Origin: Candidatus Ribeiella danica
Lineage (GTDB): Bacteria; Chloroflexota; Chloroflexia; Chloroflexales; Roseiflexaceae
Assembly: GCA_016717335.1 (NCBI GenBank)
Contig: JADKFS010000018.1
Span: 124,001-188,000, forward strand
DNA length: 64,000 bases
Direction of reading: 5' to 3'
In this document: positions 10,829-21,950 of the stretch, in pieces
Position numbering within the stretch: the stretch's first letter is position 1
How the letters are laid out: every line of letters begins with the position of its first letter
The notes under the pieces: model-generated
What the model saw: only the letters and a program-made list of their open reading frames with translations
What the model was told of the DNA's origin: nothing
Databases searched by the model: none
Program-made: the position numbers and the translations under genes

Positions 10829-11107
10829 ATGCACGTCAACTTCTACGCGACCCTGCGCCCGATCGTGGGCGGGCGCACCGTCGAGTTCGAGCTGGAGCAC
10901 GGCATCTCGGTGCAAGAGCTGGTCGACGCCGTCGTCACGCGCTTTCCGCCGCTGCGCGCGCAGCTGCTGGACCAGAGCGGCAAGCTCTTCTCGCACGTGC
11001 ACGTGTTCATCAACGGGCGCGACGCGCCATACCTGCCGGACGGGGTCGAGACGGTGATCGCGCCGGGCGACACGATCGACATCTTCCCGGCGGTGGCGGG
11101 TGGGTAG
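10829..11107 (+). CDS. MoaD/ThiS-family sulfur carrier protein
   Basis: This 92-aa beta-grasp protein begins MHVNFYATLRPIVGGRTVEF and ends in the diagnostic Gly-Gly (FPAVAGG). The C-terminal Gly would be adenylated and thiocarboxylated to donate sulfur to the pterin precursor. The segment PGDTIDIFPAVAGG is typical of MoaD. Placement after AOR suggests a dedicated carrier for tungstopterin synthesis. AAAAGGAAT precedes the ATG. No MoaE is seen nearby, so it must use one encoded elsewhere. Confidence 0.88.
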   Translation: MHVNFYATLRPIVGGRTVEFELEHGISVQELVDAVVTRFPPLRAQLLDQSGKLFSHVHVFINGRDAPYLPDGVETVIAPGDTIDIFPAVAGG

Positions 11108-11113
11108 CCGCCC

Positions 11114-11371
11114 ATGGTCGAGGTCACACACGAGATCCGCGGCATCCCACTGTGGCTGCTGCGCGACTACCTGGTCGACTTGGGCGGCCAGATCCAGCCG
11201 GATGGGCAAGTCGCCGGCCAGGGCTGGCGGGCGCAGCTGACGCGGCTGGAGGATATCCGGATCGGCTCGCTACGTATCGGCGAGGTGCGGCTGGAGCTGC
11301 GCGGGGACGCCGAGGCGGTCGAGCTTCTGGAGCTGCGCATGCGCCCGAAGCTGCTGCGCGCCGGGGGCTAA
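11114..11371 (+). CDS. Small MoaD-associated protein (DUF1952-like)
   Basis: This 85-aa protein begins 6 nt after the MoaD stop (starts MVEVTHEIRGIPLWLLRDYL) and has alternating beta strands and a helix, ending LLRAGG. From memory it resembles the small domain called DUF1952 or MoaD-related C-terminal, known as an extension of MoaD-like proteins in Thermus; that link is uncertain. Here it is a separate gene, so the fused form elsewhere would imply a complex with the preceding carrier. It also ends in Gly-Gly, which may be coincidence or a second processed tail. Confidence 0.6.
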   Translation: MVEVTHEIRGIPLWLLRDYLVDLGGQIQPDGQVAGQGWRAQLTRLEDIRIGSLRIGEVRLELRGDAEAVELLELRMRPKLLRAGG

Positions 11372-11447
11372 CAGCCTGATACGGGGCGGGGCTTGGCGGA
11401 GGGCGATGCTCTCCCCAAACCCCCTCACCACCCACAATAGGCAGATC

Positions 11448-12701
11448 ATGAACGAGACGTCAACCGCATGGGCCGTGGTCGACTCGGAGGGCCGGTTGGT
11501 CCTGCCGGCGGAGGTAGCCGCGCGCTACGGCCTGCGCCCTGGCGCGCGGGCGCGGATCGAGCCCGGCGCGAACGACATGCGCCTGCACCGGCCGGTCACG
11601 CAGCTGGCCAAGCTGTATGTCGAGCCGACCAACCGCTGCAACCTCGCCTGCACCACCTGCATCCGCAATAGCTGGGATGCCGCGCTGGGCCAGATGTCGG
11701 AGGCCACCTTCGCGGGCATCCTTGCGGGCCTGGGCGCCGTCACGCCGCCGCCGGCGGTGATGTTCGGCGGCCTGGGCGAGCCCCTGGCGCACCCGCGCAC
11801 GATCGAGATGGTGGCGCGCGTCAAGGCGCTCGGCGGCAGCGTGGAGCTGATCACCAACGGGACCATGCTGGACCAGGAGCGATCGCGCCGGCTGATCGCG
11901 GCCGGGCTGGACGTGCTGTGGGTTTCGATCGACGGCGCGACGCCGGAGAGCTACGCCGACGTGCGGCTGGGCGCGGCGCTGCCCGAGGTGCTGGCGAACC
12001 TGGCGCGCTTCCGGGCCGCCCGACCGGCCGGGCACCGCGCGCGGCCCGAGATCGGGATCGCCTTCGTGGCGATGAAGCGCAACATCGCCGAGCTGCCCGA
12101 CGTGATCGCGATCGGACGGCGGCTGGGCGCGACGCGCTTCTCGGTGAGCAACGTGCTGCCCTACACGCCGGAGCTGTGCGACGAGATGCTCTACGAGCGC
12201 ACGCTGCGCGAGATCACCTACCTGCCGTCGCCGTGGCTGCCGCGGCTCAGCCTGCCGAAGATGGAGCTGAACGACCTGACTCGCGAGGCGTTCGTGCAGG
12301 CGCTGCGCAGCGGCTGCAACGTGACCTTCGCCGGCTTCAACCTGGGCGGCGCCAACGACGTCTGCACGTTCATCGAGAGCGGCGCGATGGCGATCGGCTG
12401 GGATGGCAGCGCCGGCCCCTGCCCGCCGCTGCTGCACACCCATGTCAGCTACCTGCACCACCGCCAGCGCGTCTCGCGCCGCCACGTGCTCGGCAACGTC
12501 GGCGAGCGCGGCCTGCTGGAGATCTGGAACGACCCTGCCTATATCGCCTACCGCGAGCGCGTCCAGAGCTTTGCGTTCGCGCCATGCACGCCCTGTGGCG
12601 GCTGTGAGCTGTCCGAGTCGAACGAGACGGACTGCTTCGGCAGCGAGTTCCCAGCCTGCGGCGGATGCCTGTGGGCCCAGGGCGTCATCCAGTGCCCCTA
12701 G
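11448..12701 (+). CDS. AbrB-radical SAM-SPASM maturase for tungsten oxidoreductase
   Basis: This 417-aa protein has three parts. An AbrB/SpoVT-like swapped-hairpin occupies about residues 7-48 (AVVDSEGRLVLPAEVAARYG). The radical SAM core carries Cys64-X3-Cys68-X2-Cys71 (CNLACTTC) and GGLGEP. A C-terminal SPASM-type region has eight or so Cys (CTPCGGCELS, CFGSEFPACGGC). This architecture next to AOR matches the tungsten cofactor oxidoreductase radical SAM maturase family (from memory TIGR04317). It probably installs or modifies the AOR cofactor or protein. The ATG at 11448 is preferred over an earlier one at 11406, which would add residues before the AbrB fold. Confidence 0.85.
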   Translation: MNETSTAWAVVDSEGRLVLPAEVAARYGLRPGARARIEPGANDMRLHRPVTQLAKLYVEPTNRCNLACTTCIRNSWDAALGQMSEATFAGILAGLGAVTPPPAVMFGGLGEPLAHPRTIEMVARVKALGGSVELITNGTMLDQERSRRLIAAGLDVLWVSIDGATPESYADVRLGAALPEVLANLARFRAARPAGHRARPEIGIAFVAMKRNIAELPDVIAIGRRLGATRFSVSNVLPYTPELCDEMLYERTLREITYLPSPWLPRLSLPKMELNDLTREAFVQALRSGCNVTFAGFNLGGANDVCTFIESGAMAIGWDGSAGPCPPLLHTHVSYLHHRQRVSRRHVLGNVGERGLLEIWNDPAYIAYRERVQSFAFAPCTPCGGCELSESNETDCFGSEFPACGGCLWAQGVIQCP

Positions 12702-12783
12702 CGCGTGGGCTTTGGAGCTGGATCCAATACCTCTCATACCAAATCTTCGTGTCTTCGCGCCTTCGACATGGTTCTTACAAACC

Positions 12784-12845
12784 TTACAGTTCGGGGTGGG
12801 GTGTGGGGCGGCTTCGCCGCCCCACACCCCACCCCCGAACTGTAA
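12784..12845. repeat. Palindromic element PAL-2
   Basis: A 62-bp near-perfect palindrome with a TTC loop: a stem of about 29 bp beginning TTACAGTTCGGGG, with one bulged G. It has no oligo-T tail. It sits between the radical SAM gene and the kinase gene. Confidence 0.8.
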
Positions 12846-12906
12846 AGCGGATCGCTGTCAAGCGAAACCTTGTCTTCGTGGTTATCTGAAACGTATTGCT
12901 TCCAGG

Positions 12907-13944
12907 ATGACAGCCAATATGACCGGATCGACTCTCGACGACCCCCGCGCCCGCCTGGCCGCCTTCCTGGCAGACGCCGCCGGCGCGCCGGCCGAGATCC
13001 TGGCCATGCGGCCGATCGCGGGCGGCGCCTCGCGCGAGACCTGGTCGGTCGACGCCGTGGTCGGCGTCGAGAAGCTCGCCCTGGTGCTGCGGATGGACCA
13101 AGCCAGCAGCATGAACCCGGACGCGCTGACGCGCCCGCAGGAGTTCGCGCTGCTGCAGGCCGCCTACGCCAGCGGCGTGCTGGCCCCACGCCCGCGCTGG
13201 CTCGACGCCGGCGGCGCGGCGCTCGGCCGGCCGTTCCTGATCATGGACCGCGTCGAGGGCGAGTCGATCGGCCCCAGGGTGGTGCGCCGCCCAGAGCTGG
13301 CCGAGGCGCGCGCCCGCCTGCCCGCGCAGATGGCCGAGCAGCTCACCCGCATCCACGCGATCGACCTGGCGCCGCTGGGCTTCCTGCCAAGGCCGCCGGC
13401 CGGCCGCGCCCCGGCGCTGCACGCCGTGGCCGGCGTGCGCTCGCTGCTGCGGGAGATCGCGGTCGAGAGCCCGGCGCTCGAGTTCGGGATGCGCTGGGCC
13501 GAGCGCCACGCGCCCGCCTGCGCCCGGCCGACGCTGGTCCACGGCGACTTTCGCGTCGGCAACCTGCTGGTCGGGCCGGCCGGCCTGCGCGCCGTGATCG
13601 ACTGGGAGTTCGCGCACATCGGCGACCCACACGAGGACCTGGCGTGGGCCTGCGTGCGCGACTGGCGCTTCGGCGCCGACCGGCTGCGCGTCGGCGGCGT
13701 CGGCGAGCTGGAGCCGTACCTGGCCGCCTACGAGTCGGCCGGCGGCCATACGATCGACCGCGCCGCGCTGCGCTACTGGGAGATCGTGGGCAACCTGCGC
13801 TGGGCCGCCACCTGCCACGCCCAGGCCCAGCGGCACCTCTCCGGCGCCGACCCGAGCGTCGAGTACGCCAGCCTGGGCCGCCGCGCCGCCGAGATGGAGC
13901 TGGAGTTTCTCTCGCTCATCCAGATCGAAGAGGAGGGGTTGTAG
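12907..13944 (+). CDS. APH-like phosphotransferase (ACAD10-type kinase)
   Basis: This protein of about 345 aa has the aminoglycoside/choline kinase fold: a nucleotide loop PIAGGASRETWSV, an LVLRM beta strand, and FLIMDRVEGES at the hinge. The catalytic loop is LVHGDFRVGNLL (Asp in HGDF) and the metal site is VIDWEFAHIGDPHEDLAW. In ACAD10/11 systems a domain of this kind phosphorylates a 4-hydroxyacyl-CoA before elimination by the dehydrogenase; that role here is inference. The start is ATG 12907 or ATG 12919. DUF6285 follows 50 nt later, its usual neighbour. Confidence 0.88.
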   Translation: MTANMTGSTLDDPRARLAAFLADAAGAPAEILAMRPIAGGASRETWSVDAVVGVEKLALVLRMDQASSMNPDALTRPQEFALLQAAYASGVLAPRPRWLDAGGAALGRPFLIMDRVEGESIGPRVVRRPELAEARARLPAQMAEQLTRIHAIDLAPLGFLPRPPAGRAPALHAVAGVRSLLREIAVESPALEFGMRWAERHAPACARPTLVHGDFRVGNLLVGPAGLRAVIDWEFAHIGDPHEDLAWACVRDWRFGADRLRVGGVGELEPYLAAYESAGGHTIDRAALRYWEIVGNLRWAATCHAQAQRHLSGADPSVEYASLGRRAAEMELEFLSLIQIEEEGL

Positions 13945-13993
13945 GGGCGGTCTGCGCCCTCGCCTACAACCCCTCCCCCATAGGAGCAGCTTT

Positions 13994-14425
13994 GTGTTTG
14001 ATCACCCGACCGCCGCCGAGCTGATCGCCGCGGCGCGGCTGCAGATCGAGCAGCACGTCATCCCGACGATCGCCGAGCCGCGGCTGCGCTTCCAGACCCT
14101 GGTGGCCGCCAATGTGCTGGCGGTCGTCGAGCGCGAGCTGTCTGTGGGCGAGGAGCACCTGGCCGCCGCCTGGCGGCGCATGGCCGCGCTCGCGGGCGAC
14201 GCGCAGGCCGAGCCGCCAGCAGCCGAGCTGCGCGCCGCCGTGGCCGCGCAGTCCGCCCGCCTGTGCGCGCGCATCCGCGCCGGCGATTACGACGAGGCGC
14301 CCGAGCGCGACGCGCTGCTGGCGCACCTGCGCCGCACCGCCGAGGAGGAGCTGGCCGTCGCCAACCCGCGCTTCCTCGAGCGCCTCACCCCAAGACAAGG
14401 AGACCAGGAGACCAAGAGAGGCTAG
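13994..14425 (+). CDS. DUF6285 domain protein
   Basis: This 143-aa protein starts with GTG (FDHPTAAELIAAARLQIEQ), is all-helical, and contains LVAANVLAVVERELSVGE. This is the small domain usually found directly after APH-like kinases in acyl-CoA dehydrogenase clusters. The function is unknown; it may be a kinase partner. The natural protein appears to end near FLERL. The final residues TPRQGDQETKRG and the stop are encoded by the AAGGAGAC-type tandem repeat, a repeat-derived C-terminus. It overlaps the convergent hspR gene by 4 bp. Confidence 0.78.
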   Translation: MFDHPTAAELIAAARLQIEQHVIPTIAEPRLRFQTLVAANVLAVVERELSVGEEHLAAAWRRMAALAGDAQAEPPAAELRAAVAAQSARLCARIRAGDYDEAPERDALLAHLRRTAEEELAVANPRFLERLTPRQGDQETKRG

Positions 14426-14475
14426 CCTATCCTCGTCTCCTTGTCTCCCTGTCTCCTTGTCTCTTTGTCTTCCTC
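14392..14475. repeat. Inverted AAGGAGAC / GTCTCCTT arrays
   Basis: The left arm (14392-14418) has copies of AAGGAGAC and the right arm (about 14432-14474) has copies of GTCTCCTT, so the arrays are reverse-complementary around a 14-nt centre. They form the 3' ends of two convergent genes, provide both stop codons and could act as a bidirectional terminator. Confidence 0.85.
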
Positions 14476-14745
14476 GCCCCGGAGCATCTCCAGCTCGCGC
14501 TGCATGTCGAGCAGCTGCTGGCGCATGTGCATGATCACCTCGACGCCGGCGAGGTTGACGCCCAGGTCGTCGACCAGCCGCTTGATGAAGCGGATCTGCT
14601 CGACATCCTCCTCGCTGAAGCGACGAATATTGCCGGCGCTGCGGCGCGGCGCGATCAGACCGCGGCGCTCGTACATGCGCAGGCTCTGCTCGTGCATGCC
14701 GCACAGCTCGGCGGCGATCCCAATTGTGTAGTACTGTTTGTCCAT
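14422..14745 (-). CDS. hspR: MerR-family heat-shock repressor HspR
   Basis: This 107-aa protein begins MDKQYYTIGIAAELCGMHEQ. The MerR helix-turn-helix and wing (SLRMYERRGLIAPRRSAGNIRRFSEEDVEQI) and a dimerisation helix (LAGVEVIMHMRQQL) follow. HspR represses chaperone operons by binding HAIR sites, often with DnaK as co-repressor. The gene lies just after dnaJ on the same strand, and a HAIR-like site sits in the dnaJ promoter, which supports autoregulation. The start at 14745 is chosen because upstream in-frame codons are made of repeat sequence. The C-terminal DKETRRQGDKETRIG is encoded by the 8-bp array. Confidence 0.87.
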   Translation of the reverse strand: MDKQYYTIGIAAELCGMHEQSLRMYERRGLIAPRRSAGNIRRFSEEDVEQIRFIKRLVDDLGVNLAGVEVIMHMRQQLLDMQRELEMLRGEEDKETRRQGDKETRIG

Positions 14746-14756
14746 AGCTGCCAGGA

Positions 14757-14807
14757 GGCAGAAGGCAGAAGGCAGAATACGCGATATTCTGCCTTCTGCC
14801 TTCTGCC
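14757..14807. repeat. Perfect 23-bp hairpin made of GGCAGAA words
   Basis: Three copies of the 7-bp word GGCAGAA on each side form a perfect 23-bp stem (14757-14779 with 14785-14807) around a 5-nt loop. It lies in the dnaJ-hspR gap and could attenuate hspR expression relative to dnaJ or protect the dnaJ message. Confidence 0.85.
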
Positions 14808-14810
14808 TTC

Positions 14811-15737
14811 TCAAGACTGCCGTATCCGCTGCAGCTGCTCGATCAGATCGCGCTCGCGATCCGAGAGCTTGGTAGGCAGCAGCGCCTCCAGCTTGACGTA
14901 GAGGTCGCCGCGCGTCTCGGGCGCGCGGAGGCGCGGCATGCCCTGCCCGCTGATGCGGAACTTCTTGCCGTTGGGCGTGCCGGCCGGCACGTTGAGCGTG
15001 ATCGTCTTGCCGCCCATGATCGGCACCCGCGCCGAGCCGCCCAGCAGCAGCGTGTAGAGATCGACCTGCACGGCGCTCTCCAGGTCGTCGCCGCGGCGCT
15101 GGAAGCGATCGTCGGGCCGCACCTTGACGATCAGCACCAGGTCGCCGCGCCGCCCGCCGCCAATCCCGGGCGCGCCCTCGCCGGAGACGCGAATGCGCCC
15201 GCCGGTGTCGACGCCGGGTGGGATCTTCACGGTGATCGTGCGCGGCGTGCCATTCGGGTTGTGGAACTGCAGCGTTCGCTGCGTGCCGGTAAAGGCCTCC
15301 TCAAGCGAGATCTCGACCTCCTGCTCGACCGCCTGCCCATCCATGCGCAGGCCGCTCGCGCCGCGGCCGGCGGCCCGCCCTCCGCCACCACCACCGCCGC
15401 CGCCGCCAAAGAGCGTCTCGAAGAAGTCGGAGAAGTCGCCGCCGCCGAACGGGCTGCCCCCGCCGGCGTAGTTGCCCCAGTCGAAGCCGCCCGCGCCGCC
15501 GCCCTGCTGGTAGCGCTGCCAGTCGTGGCCGAAGCGGTCGTACTTCTCGCGCTTCTCCTTGTCGGACAGCACCTCGTAGGCCTCGTTGATCTCCTTGAAC
15601 TTCGTCTCGGCCGACTTATTGCCCGGATTGATATCTGGGTGATACTGGCGCGCCAGCTTGCGGTAGGCCTTCTTGATCTCCGCCTCGCTGGCGCTCCGCT
15701 CGACTCCAAGCGTTTTATAGTAGTCGTGATAGTCCAT
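14811..15737 (-). CDS. DnaJ-type co-chaperone without zinc domain (CbpA-like)
   Basis: This protein of about 308 aa starts MDYHDYYKTLGVE. The J domain has HPD in RQYHPDINPGN. A Gly/Phe-rich linker with a run of ten Gly follows, then C-terminal substrate-binding barrels (QEVEISLEEAFTGT, VKIPPGVDTGGRIRVSGEG). No CxxCxGxG zinc repeats are present, so it is the CbpA/DnaJ-B type. It stimulates DnaK ATPase and delivers substrates in the cytoplasm. ATG 15737 is favoured because AGGAG lies 8 nt before it, while a GTG 6 nt upstream would be too close. The promoter overlaps a HAIR-like operator. Confidence 0.92.
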   Translation of the reverse strand: MDYHDYYKTLGVERSASEAEIKKAYRKLARQYHPDINPGNKSAETKFKEINEAYEVLSDKEKREKYDRFGHDWQRYQQGGGAGGFDWGNYAGGGSPFGGGDFSDFFETLFGGGGGGGGGGRAAGRGASGLRMDGQAVEQEVEISLEEAFTGTQRTLQFHNPNGTPRTITVKIPPGVDTGGRIRVSGEGAPGIGGGRRGDLVLIVKVRPDDRFQRRGDDLESAVQVDLYTLLLGGSARVPIMGGKTITLNVPAGTPNGKKFRISGQGMPRLRAPETRGDLYVKLEALLPTKLSDRERDLIEQLQRIRQS

Positions 15738-15850
15738 CAGCACGGCTCCTGTTGTAGCGATAGCGCAAGGCGCCCGACGGCGGCCGCTTCATAACCGCCG
15801 CCCCAGAGCGCCTCGCTTGGTCTTCGTCGTCACGACGATCTCTGGCTGGT

Positions 15851-15880
15851 ATTATACAAAGTTGAGTGTATTGTTGTCAA
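15851..15880 (-). promoter_or_regulatory. Consensus promoter of dnaJ-hspR
   Basis: Read on the minus strand, TTGACA (15880-15875) and TATAAT (15856-15851) are separated by 18 bases, a full consensus match for both hexamers. Transcription should start near 15844, leaving a leader of about 107 nt. Confidence 0.85.
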
Positions 15881-15881
15881 G
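15861..15881 (-). promoter_or_regulatory. HAIR-like HspR operator
   Basis: Minus-strand CTTGACA, seven bases, ACTCAAC compares with the known HAIR pattern CTTGAGT-N7-ACTCAAG: 5 of 7 and 6 of 7 matches with exact spacing. It covers the -35 element and the promoter spacer, the right place for repression by the HspR encoded two genes downstream. Confidence 0.7.
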
Positions 15882-15886
15882 GTTGG

Positions 15887-16053
15887 CCCCGCCCTCTTAC
15901 CCCCTCCCCTTTTAGGCTAGGGAATAGATCTGGCGTCGTGGTGCGGTCACGCCCAGAGAGCACCCGGCGACAGTACCACGACGCCGACAGAATCCCCCCG
16001 CTCCCGCGCGGGAGCGGGGGCAAGGGGCGAGGGCTGACGTTGCACGAGCCCTG
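15887..16053. repeat. Palindromic element PAL-3
   Basis: A C-rich left arm and a G-rich right arm flank an 11-bp stem (GGCGTCGTGGT with ACCACGACGCC) with a long loop. The hairpin CCCCCCGCTCCCGCGCGGGAGCGGGGG follows, in shortened form CCCGCTCCCG/CGGGAGCGGG. It runs into a 20-bp string (16036-16055, starts GACGTTGC) repeated exactly at 20986-21005. It fills the dnaJ/pullulanase divergent region. Confidence 0.7.
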
Positions 16054-16092
16054 AGCCGGTAGGTCAGCTCCAGAGTGTTCTGACACTACTTA

Positions 16093-16101
16093 TGCTATAA
16101 T
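16093..16101 (+). promoter_or_regulatory. Extended -10 promoter upstream of pullulanase
   Basis: TGC directly followed by TATAAT (16096-16101) forms an extended -10; the -35 region is weak. Transcription would begin near 16108, giving a leader of about 190 nt. Confidence 0.5.
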
Positions 16102-16195
16102 CGGCGCCGGATCTCCACGCGCCTCAAATAGTGCAATTCCAAGCGAGCTTTTTGAGCATATGTCGTCGCCGTATGGCGTTGGAATGCTCTCGTCA

Positions 16196-16223
16196 TACTG
16201 GCTACTGGCTACTGGCTACTGGC
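16196..16223. repeat. Tandem GGCTACTG repeat
   Basis: About three and a half copies of an 8-bp word lie in the pullulanase leader, upstream of its ribosome binding site. Confidence 0.8.
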
Positions 16224-16298
16224 GCTAGGACTAAACCGTTTTCGAGCCCCGACCGCAGGCGGTCGACCGCCGCATGCCGGCGTCTACGGAGGATTGGG

Positions 16299-19886
<3,588 letters not shown>

Positions 19887-19933
19887 CCGGTCGGCGGCGA
19901 ACCGAACCACATTCACATGATACGGAGACATCA

Positions 19934-20839
19934 ATGACCAACATCCGCATCCCCGACCACGTCCGCGCCGCGCTCGACGACCACCGGCCGGTCGTTGCGC
20001 TCGAGAGCACCGTGATCTCGCACGGCCTGCCCTACCCGCACAACCTCGACCTGGCCCGCGCGATGGAGCAGGAGGTGCGCGACCAGGGCGCCCAGCCGGC
20101 GACGATCGGCGTCGTCGCGGGCGTCCCGACGGTGGGGATGTCGGGCGCCGAGGTCGAGCGATTCGCGCAGGCCAGCGGCGTGCTGAAGCTCTCGTGGCGC
20201 GACCTGGCCTACGCCATCGCGCTGGGCCGCGACGGGGCGACGACCGTGGCGGGCACGATGGCGCTGGCGGCCGCCGCCGGCGTGGCGGTCTTTGCCACCG
20301 GCGGCATCGGCGGGGTCCACCGCGGCGCCGAAACGACATGGGACGTCTCGGCCGACCTGACCGAGCTGGCGCGCACGCCGGTGCTGGTGGTCTGTGCCGG
20401 GGCCAAGGCGATCCTCGACCTGCCGGCGACGCTGGAGTACCTCGAGACCGCCGGGGTGCCGGTGATCGGGCTGGCGGCCGACGAGTTTCCGGCGTTCTAC
20501 AGCTCCAGCAGCGGGCTGCCGGTCTCGCGCGTCGAGACTGTGACCGAGGCTGCCGCGGTCTGGCAGGCGCACCGGGCGCTCGGCGGCGGCGGGATGCTGC
20601 TGGCGGTGCCGCCGCCGGCCGAGGTGGCGCTGCCGCGCGACGAGGTCGAGTCGGCGATCGGCCGTGCGCTCGCGAAAGCGGCGGCGGCCGGCGTGCGCGG
20701 GCAGGCGGTCACGCCGTTCCTGCTCACGGCCGTGGCGGAGGAGACCCACGGCGAGAGCATGCGGACGAACATCGCGCTGCTGCGCCAGAACGCGCGCGTG
20801 GCCGCGCAGGTGGCAATAGCGATCGCAGGCCGGGGATGA
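19934..20839 (+). CDS. psuG: Pseudouridine-5'-phosphate glycosidase
   Basis: This 301-aa protein has the full PsuG pattern: VVALESTVISHGLPYP near the N-terminus with the catalytic Glu, PATIGVVAGVPTVGM, the Lys-containing segment LKLSWRDLAYAIALGRDGATTVAGTM, and FATGGIGGVHRG. It cleaves pseudouridine 5'-phosphate to uracil and ribose 5-phosphate. The ATG at 19934 lies 47 nt after the pullulanase stop with CGGAGA upstream. No pseudouridine kinase (psuK) is adjacent. Confidence 0.93.
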   Translation: MTNIRIPDHVRAALDDHRPVVALESTVISHGLPYPHNLDLARAMEQEVRDQGAQPATIGVVAGVPTVGMSGAEVERFAQASGVLKLSWRDLAYAIALGRDGATTVAGTMALAAAAGVAVFATGGIGGVHRGAETTWDVSADLTELARTPVLVVCAGAKAILDLPATLEYLETAGVPVIGLAADEFPAFYSSSSGLPVSRVETVTEAAAVWQAHRALGGGGMLLAVPPPAEVALPRDEVESAIGRALAKAAAAGVRGQAVTPFLLTAVAEETHGESMRTNIALLRQNARVAAQVAIAIAGRG

Positions 20840-20843
20840 CCTG

Positions 20844-21005
20844 TTTTCCCTCACCCCCTGCCCCTCCTCCCCGACGGAGAGGGGGATTCTAGGCGGGTGC
20901 GGGGTTTCGACTCCGCCGAAACCCCGCACCCGCAACGTTTCACCCCCGCCCCTGGCAGGGGCGGGGGCAGGGGGTGGGGTAAAAAGACGTTGCACGAGCC
21001 CTGAG
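20844..21005. repeat. Palindromic element PAL-4 (19-3-19 core)
   Basis: CCCTCACCCCCTGCCCC arm, core hairpin 20893-20933 (19-bp stem with one mismatch, loop TCC, total 41 nt), a second hairpin CCCCGCCCCTG/CAGGGGCGGGG, a G-rich arm, then the 20-bp string shared exactly with 16036-16055. Confidence 0.85.
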
Positions 21006-21041
21006 ACCTCACCACCTCTTAATGTACGATTCCCACGAATC

Positions 21042-21050
21042 TGGTATTAT
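21042..21050 (+). promoter_or_regulatory. Weak extended -10 for the DUF3105 gene
   Basis: TGG followed by TATTAT (21045-21050) about 53 nt before the start codon; no good -35 hexamer is visible. Confidence 0.35.
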
Positions 21051-21102
21051 ATATGAGAATATCGCTCAATATTGACCAAATCACGCAGAGGAGCCACAGC
21101 AG

Positions 21103-21708
21103 ATGTCCCAAACGAGCGCGCGGCGCAGCACCGGGCGAGACGCCCAGCGCAAGGCTACCCGGAAATCGAATGGCACGCCGATGATCGCCGGCGTGGTCGG
21201 CCTTCTGGTCATCATGGTCGTCGCGGGCTTTCTGCTCTCGAGGCGCTCCGGCAGCACGGTTGGTCAGCAGTTTCCGAACCAGGTGCCCGCCCCGGCCAAC
21301 CCCCACATCCAGGCCGTGACCGACGCGCACCCGGCCTACAACTCGAACCCGCCGACCTCGGGCTGGCACACCGGCGGCAATATCGGCCCGTGGGGCGTGA
21401 CGACACAGCCCATCCCGGATGAGATCACCGTGCACAACCTTGAGCACGGCGGGGTGATCATCCACTACCGCCAGGATCTCGACCAGGCCACCGTCGACCA
21501 GCTCACGACGCTGACGCGCGAGCTGCAGCGGCAGAGCCCATGCGTGATGCTGCTCCCGCGCCCGGCCGACAAGCTCGACAAGCCGATCGCGATGACCGCC
21601 TGGACCTGGCTGCTCAAGCTCGACAGCTTCGACTCGGCCGCGATCAGCTCGTTCTTCAAGCAGCACATCAACCAGGGCCCCGAGCAGGTCGGCTGCGGGC
21701 TGCGCTAG
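21103..21708 (+). CDS. DUF3105 membrane-anchored protein
   Basis: This 201-aa protein has a basic cytoplasmic N-terminus, one membrane helix (about 28-47, MIAGVVGLLVIMVVAGFLL) and an extracytoplasmic domain. DUF3105 features are seen: YNSNPPTSGWHTG and VHNLEHGGVIIHYR, with clustered His and Glu that might bind metal, then MTAWTWLLKLD and Cys residues in SPCVMLL and VGCGLR. The biochemical role of the family is unknown. AGAGGAG lies about 20 nt upstream. The gene is probably monocistronic, followed by a palindromic element and a convergent gene. Confidence 0.85.
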   Translation: MSQTSARRSTGRDAQRKATRKSNGTPMIAGVVGLLVIMVVAGFLLSRRSGSTVGQQFPNQVPAPANPHIQAVTDAHPAYNSNPPTSGWHTGGNIGPWGVTTQPIPDEITVHNLEHGGVIIHYRQDLDQATVDQLTTLTRELQRQSPCVMLLPRPADKLDKPIAMTAWTWLLKLDSFDSAAISSFFKQHINQGPEQVGCGLR

Positions 21709-21731
21709 GCGCTCGCGGCGTGCGCTCAATC

Positions 21732-21857
21732 ACTCACCCCTTCCCCCCGCCCCTGTCAGGGGCGGGGGGTTCTTTTTCGTGGGTGTGGCGCGGCGGCAAA
21801 GCCGGCGCGCCACACCCACGAACGATCGCCCCCGCTCCCCGCGGGGGAGCAGGGCGT
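21732..21857. repeat. Palindromic element PAL-5 (22-3-22 core)
   Basis: The hairpin CCCCCGCCCCTG/CAGGGGCGGGGG is followed by a 47-nt core (21776-21822: 22-bp stem starting TTCGTGGGTG, loop AAA, one mismatch) and then CCCCCGCTCCCC/GGGGGAGC. Its core closely matches that of PAL-7 at 28668-28714. Confidence 0.85.
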
Positions 21858-21950
21858 GTTCCGTAAAAAACTACCCAGCGCTTGCAAAGAGATCGGCCTT
21901 CTGATATCTGTGCGAGCTTGACGGCTTTGCGTGAGACAAATGCTATCGGC

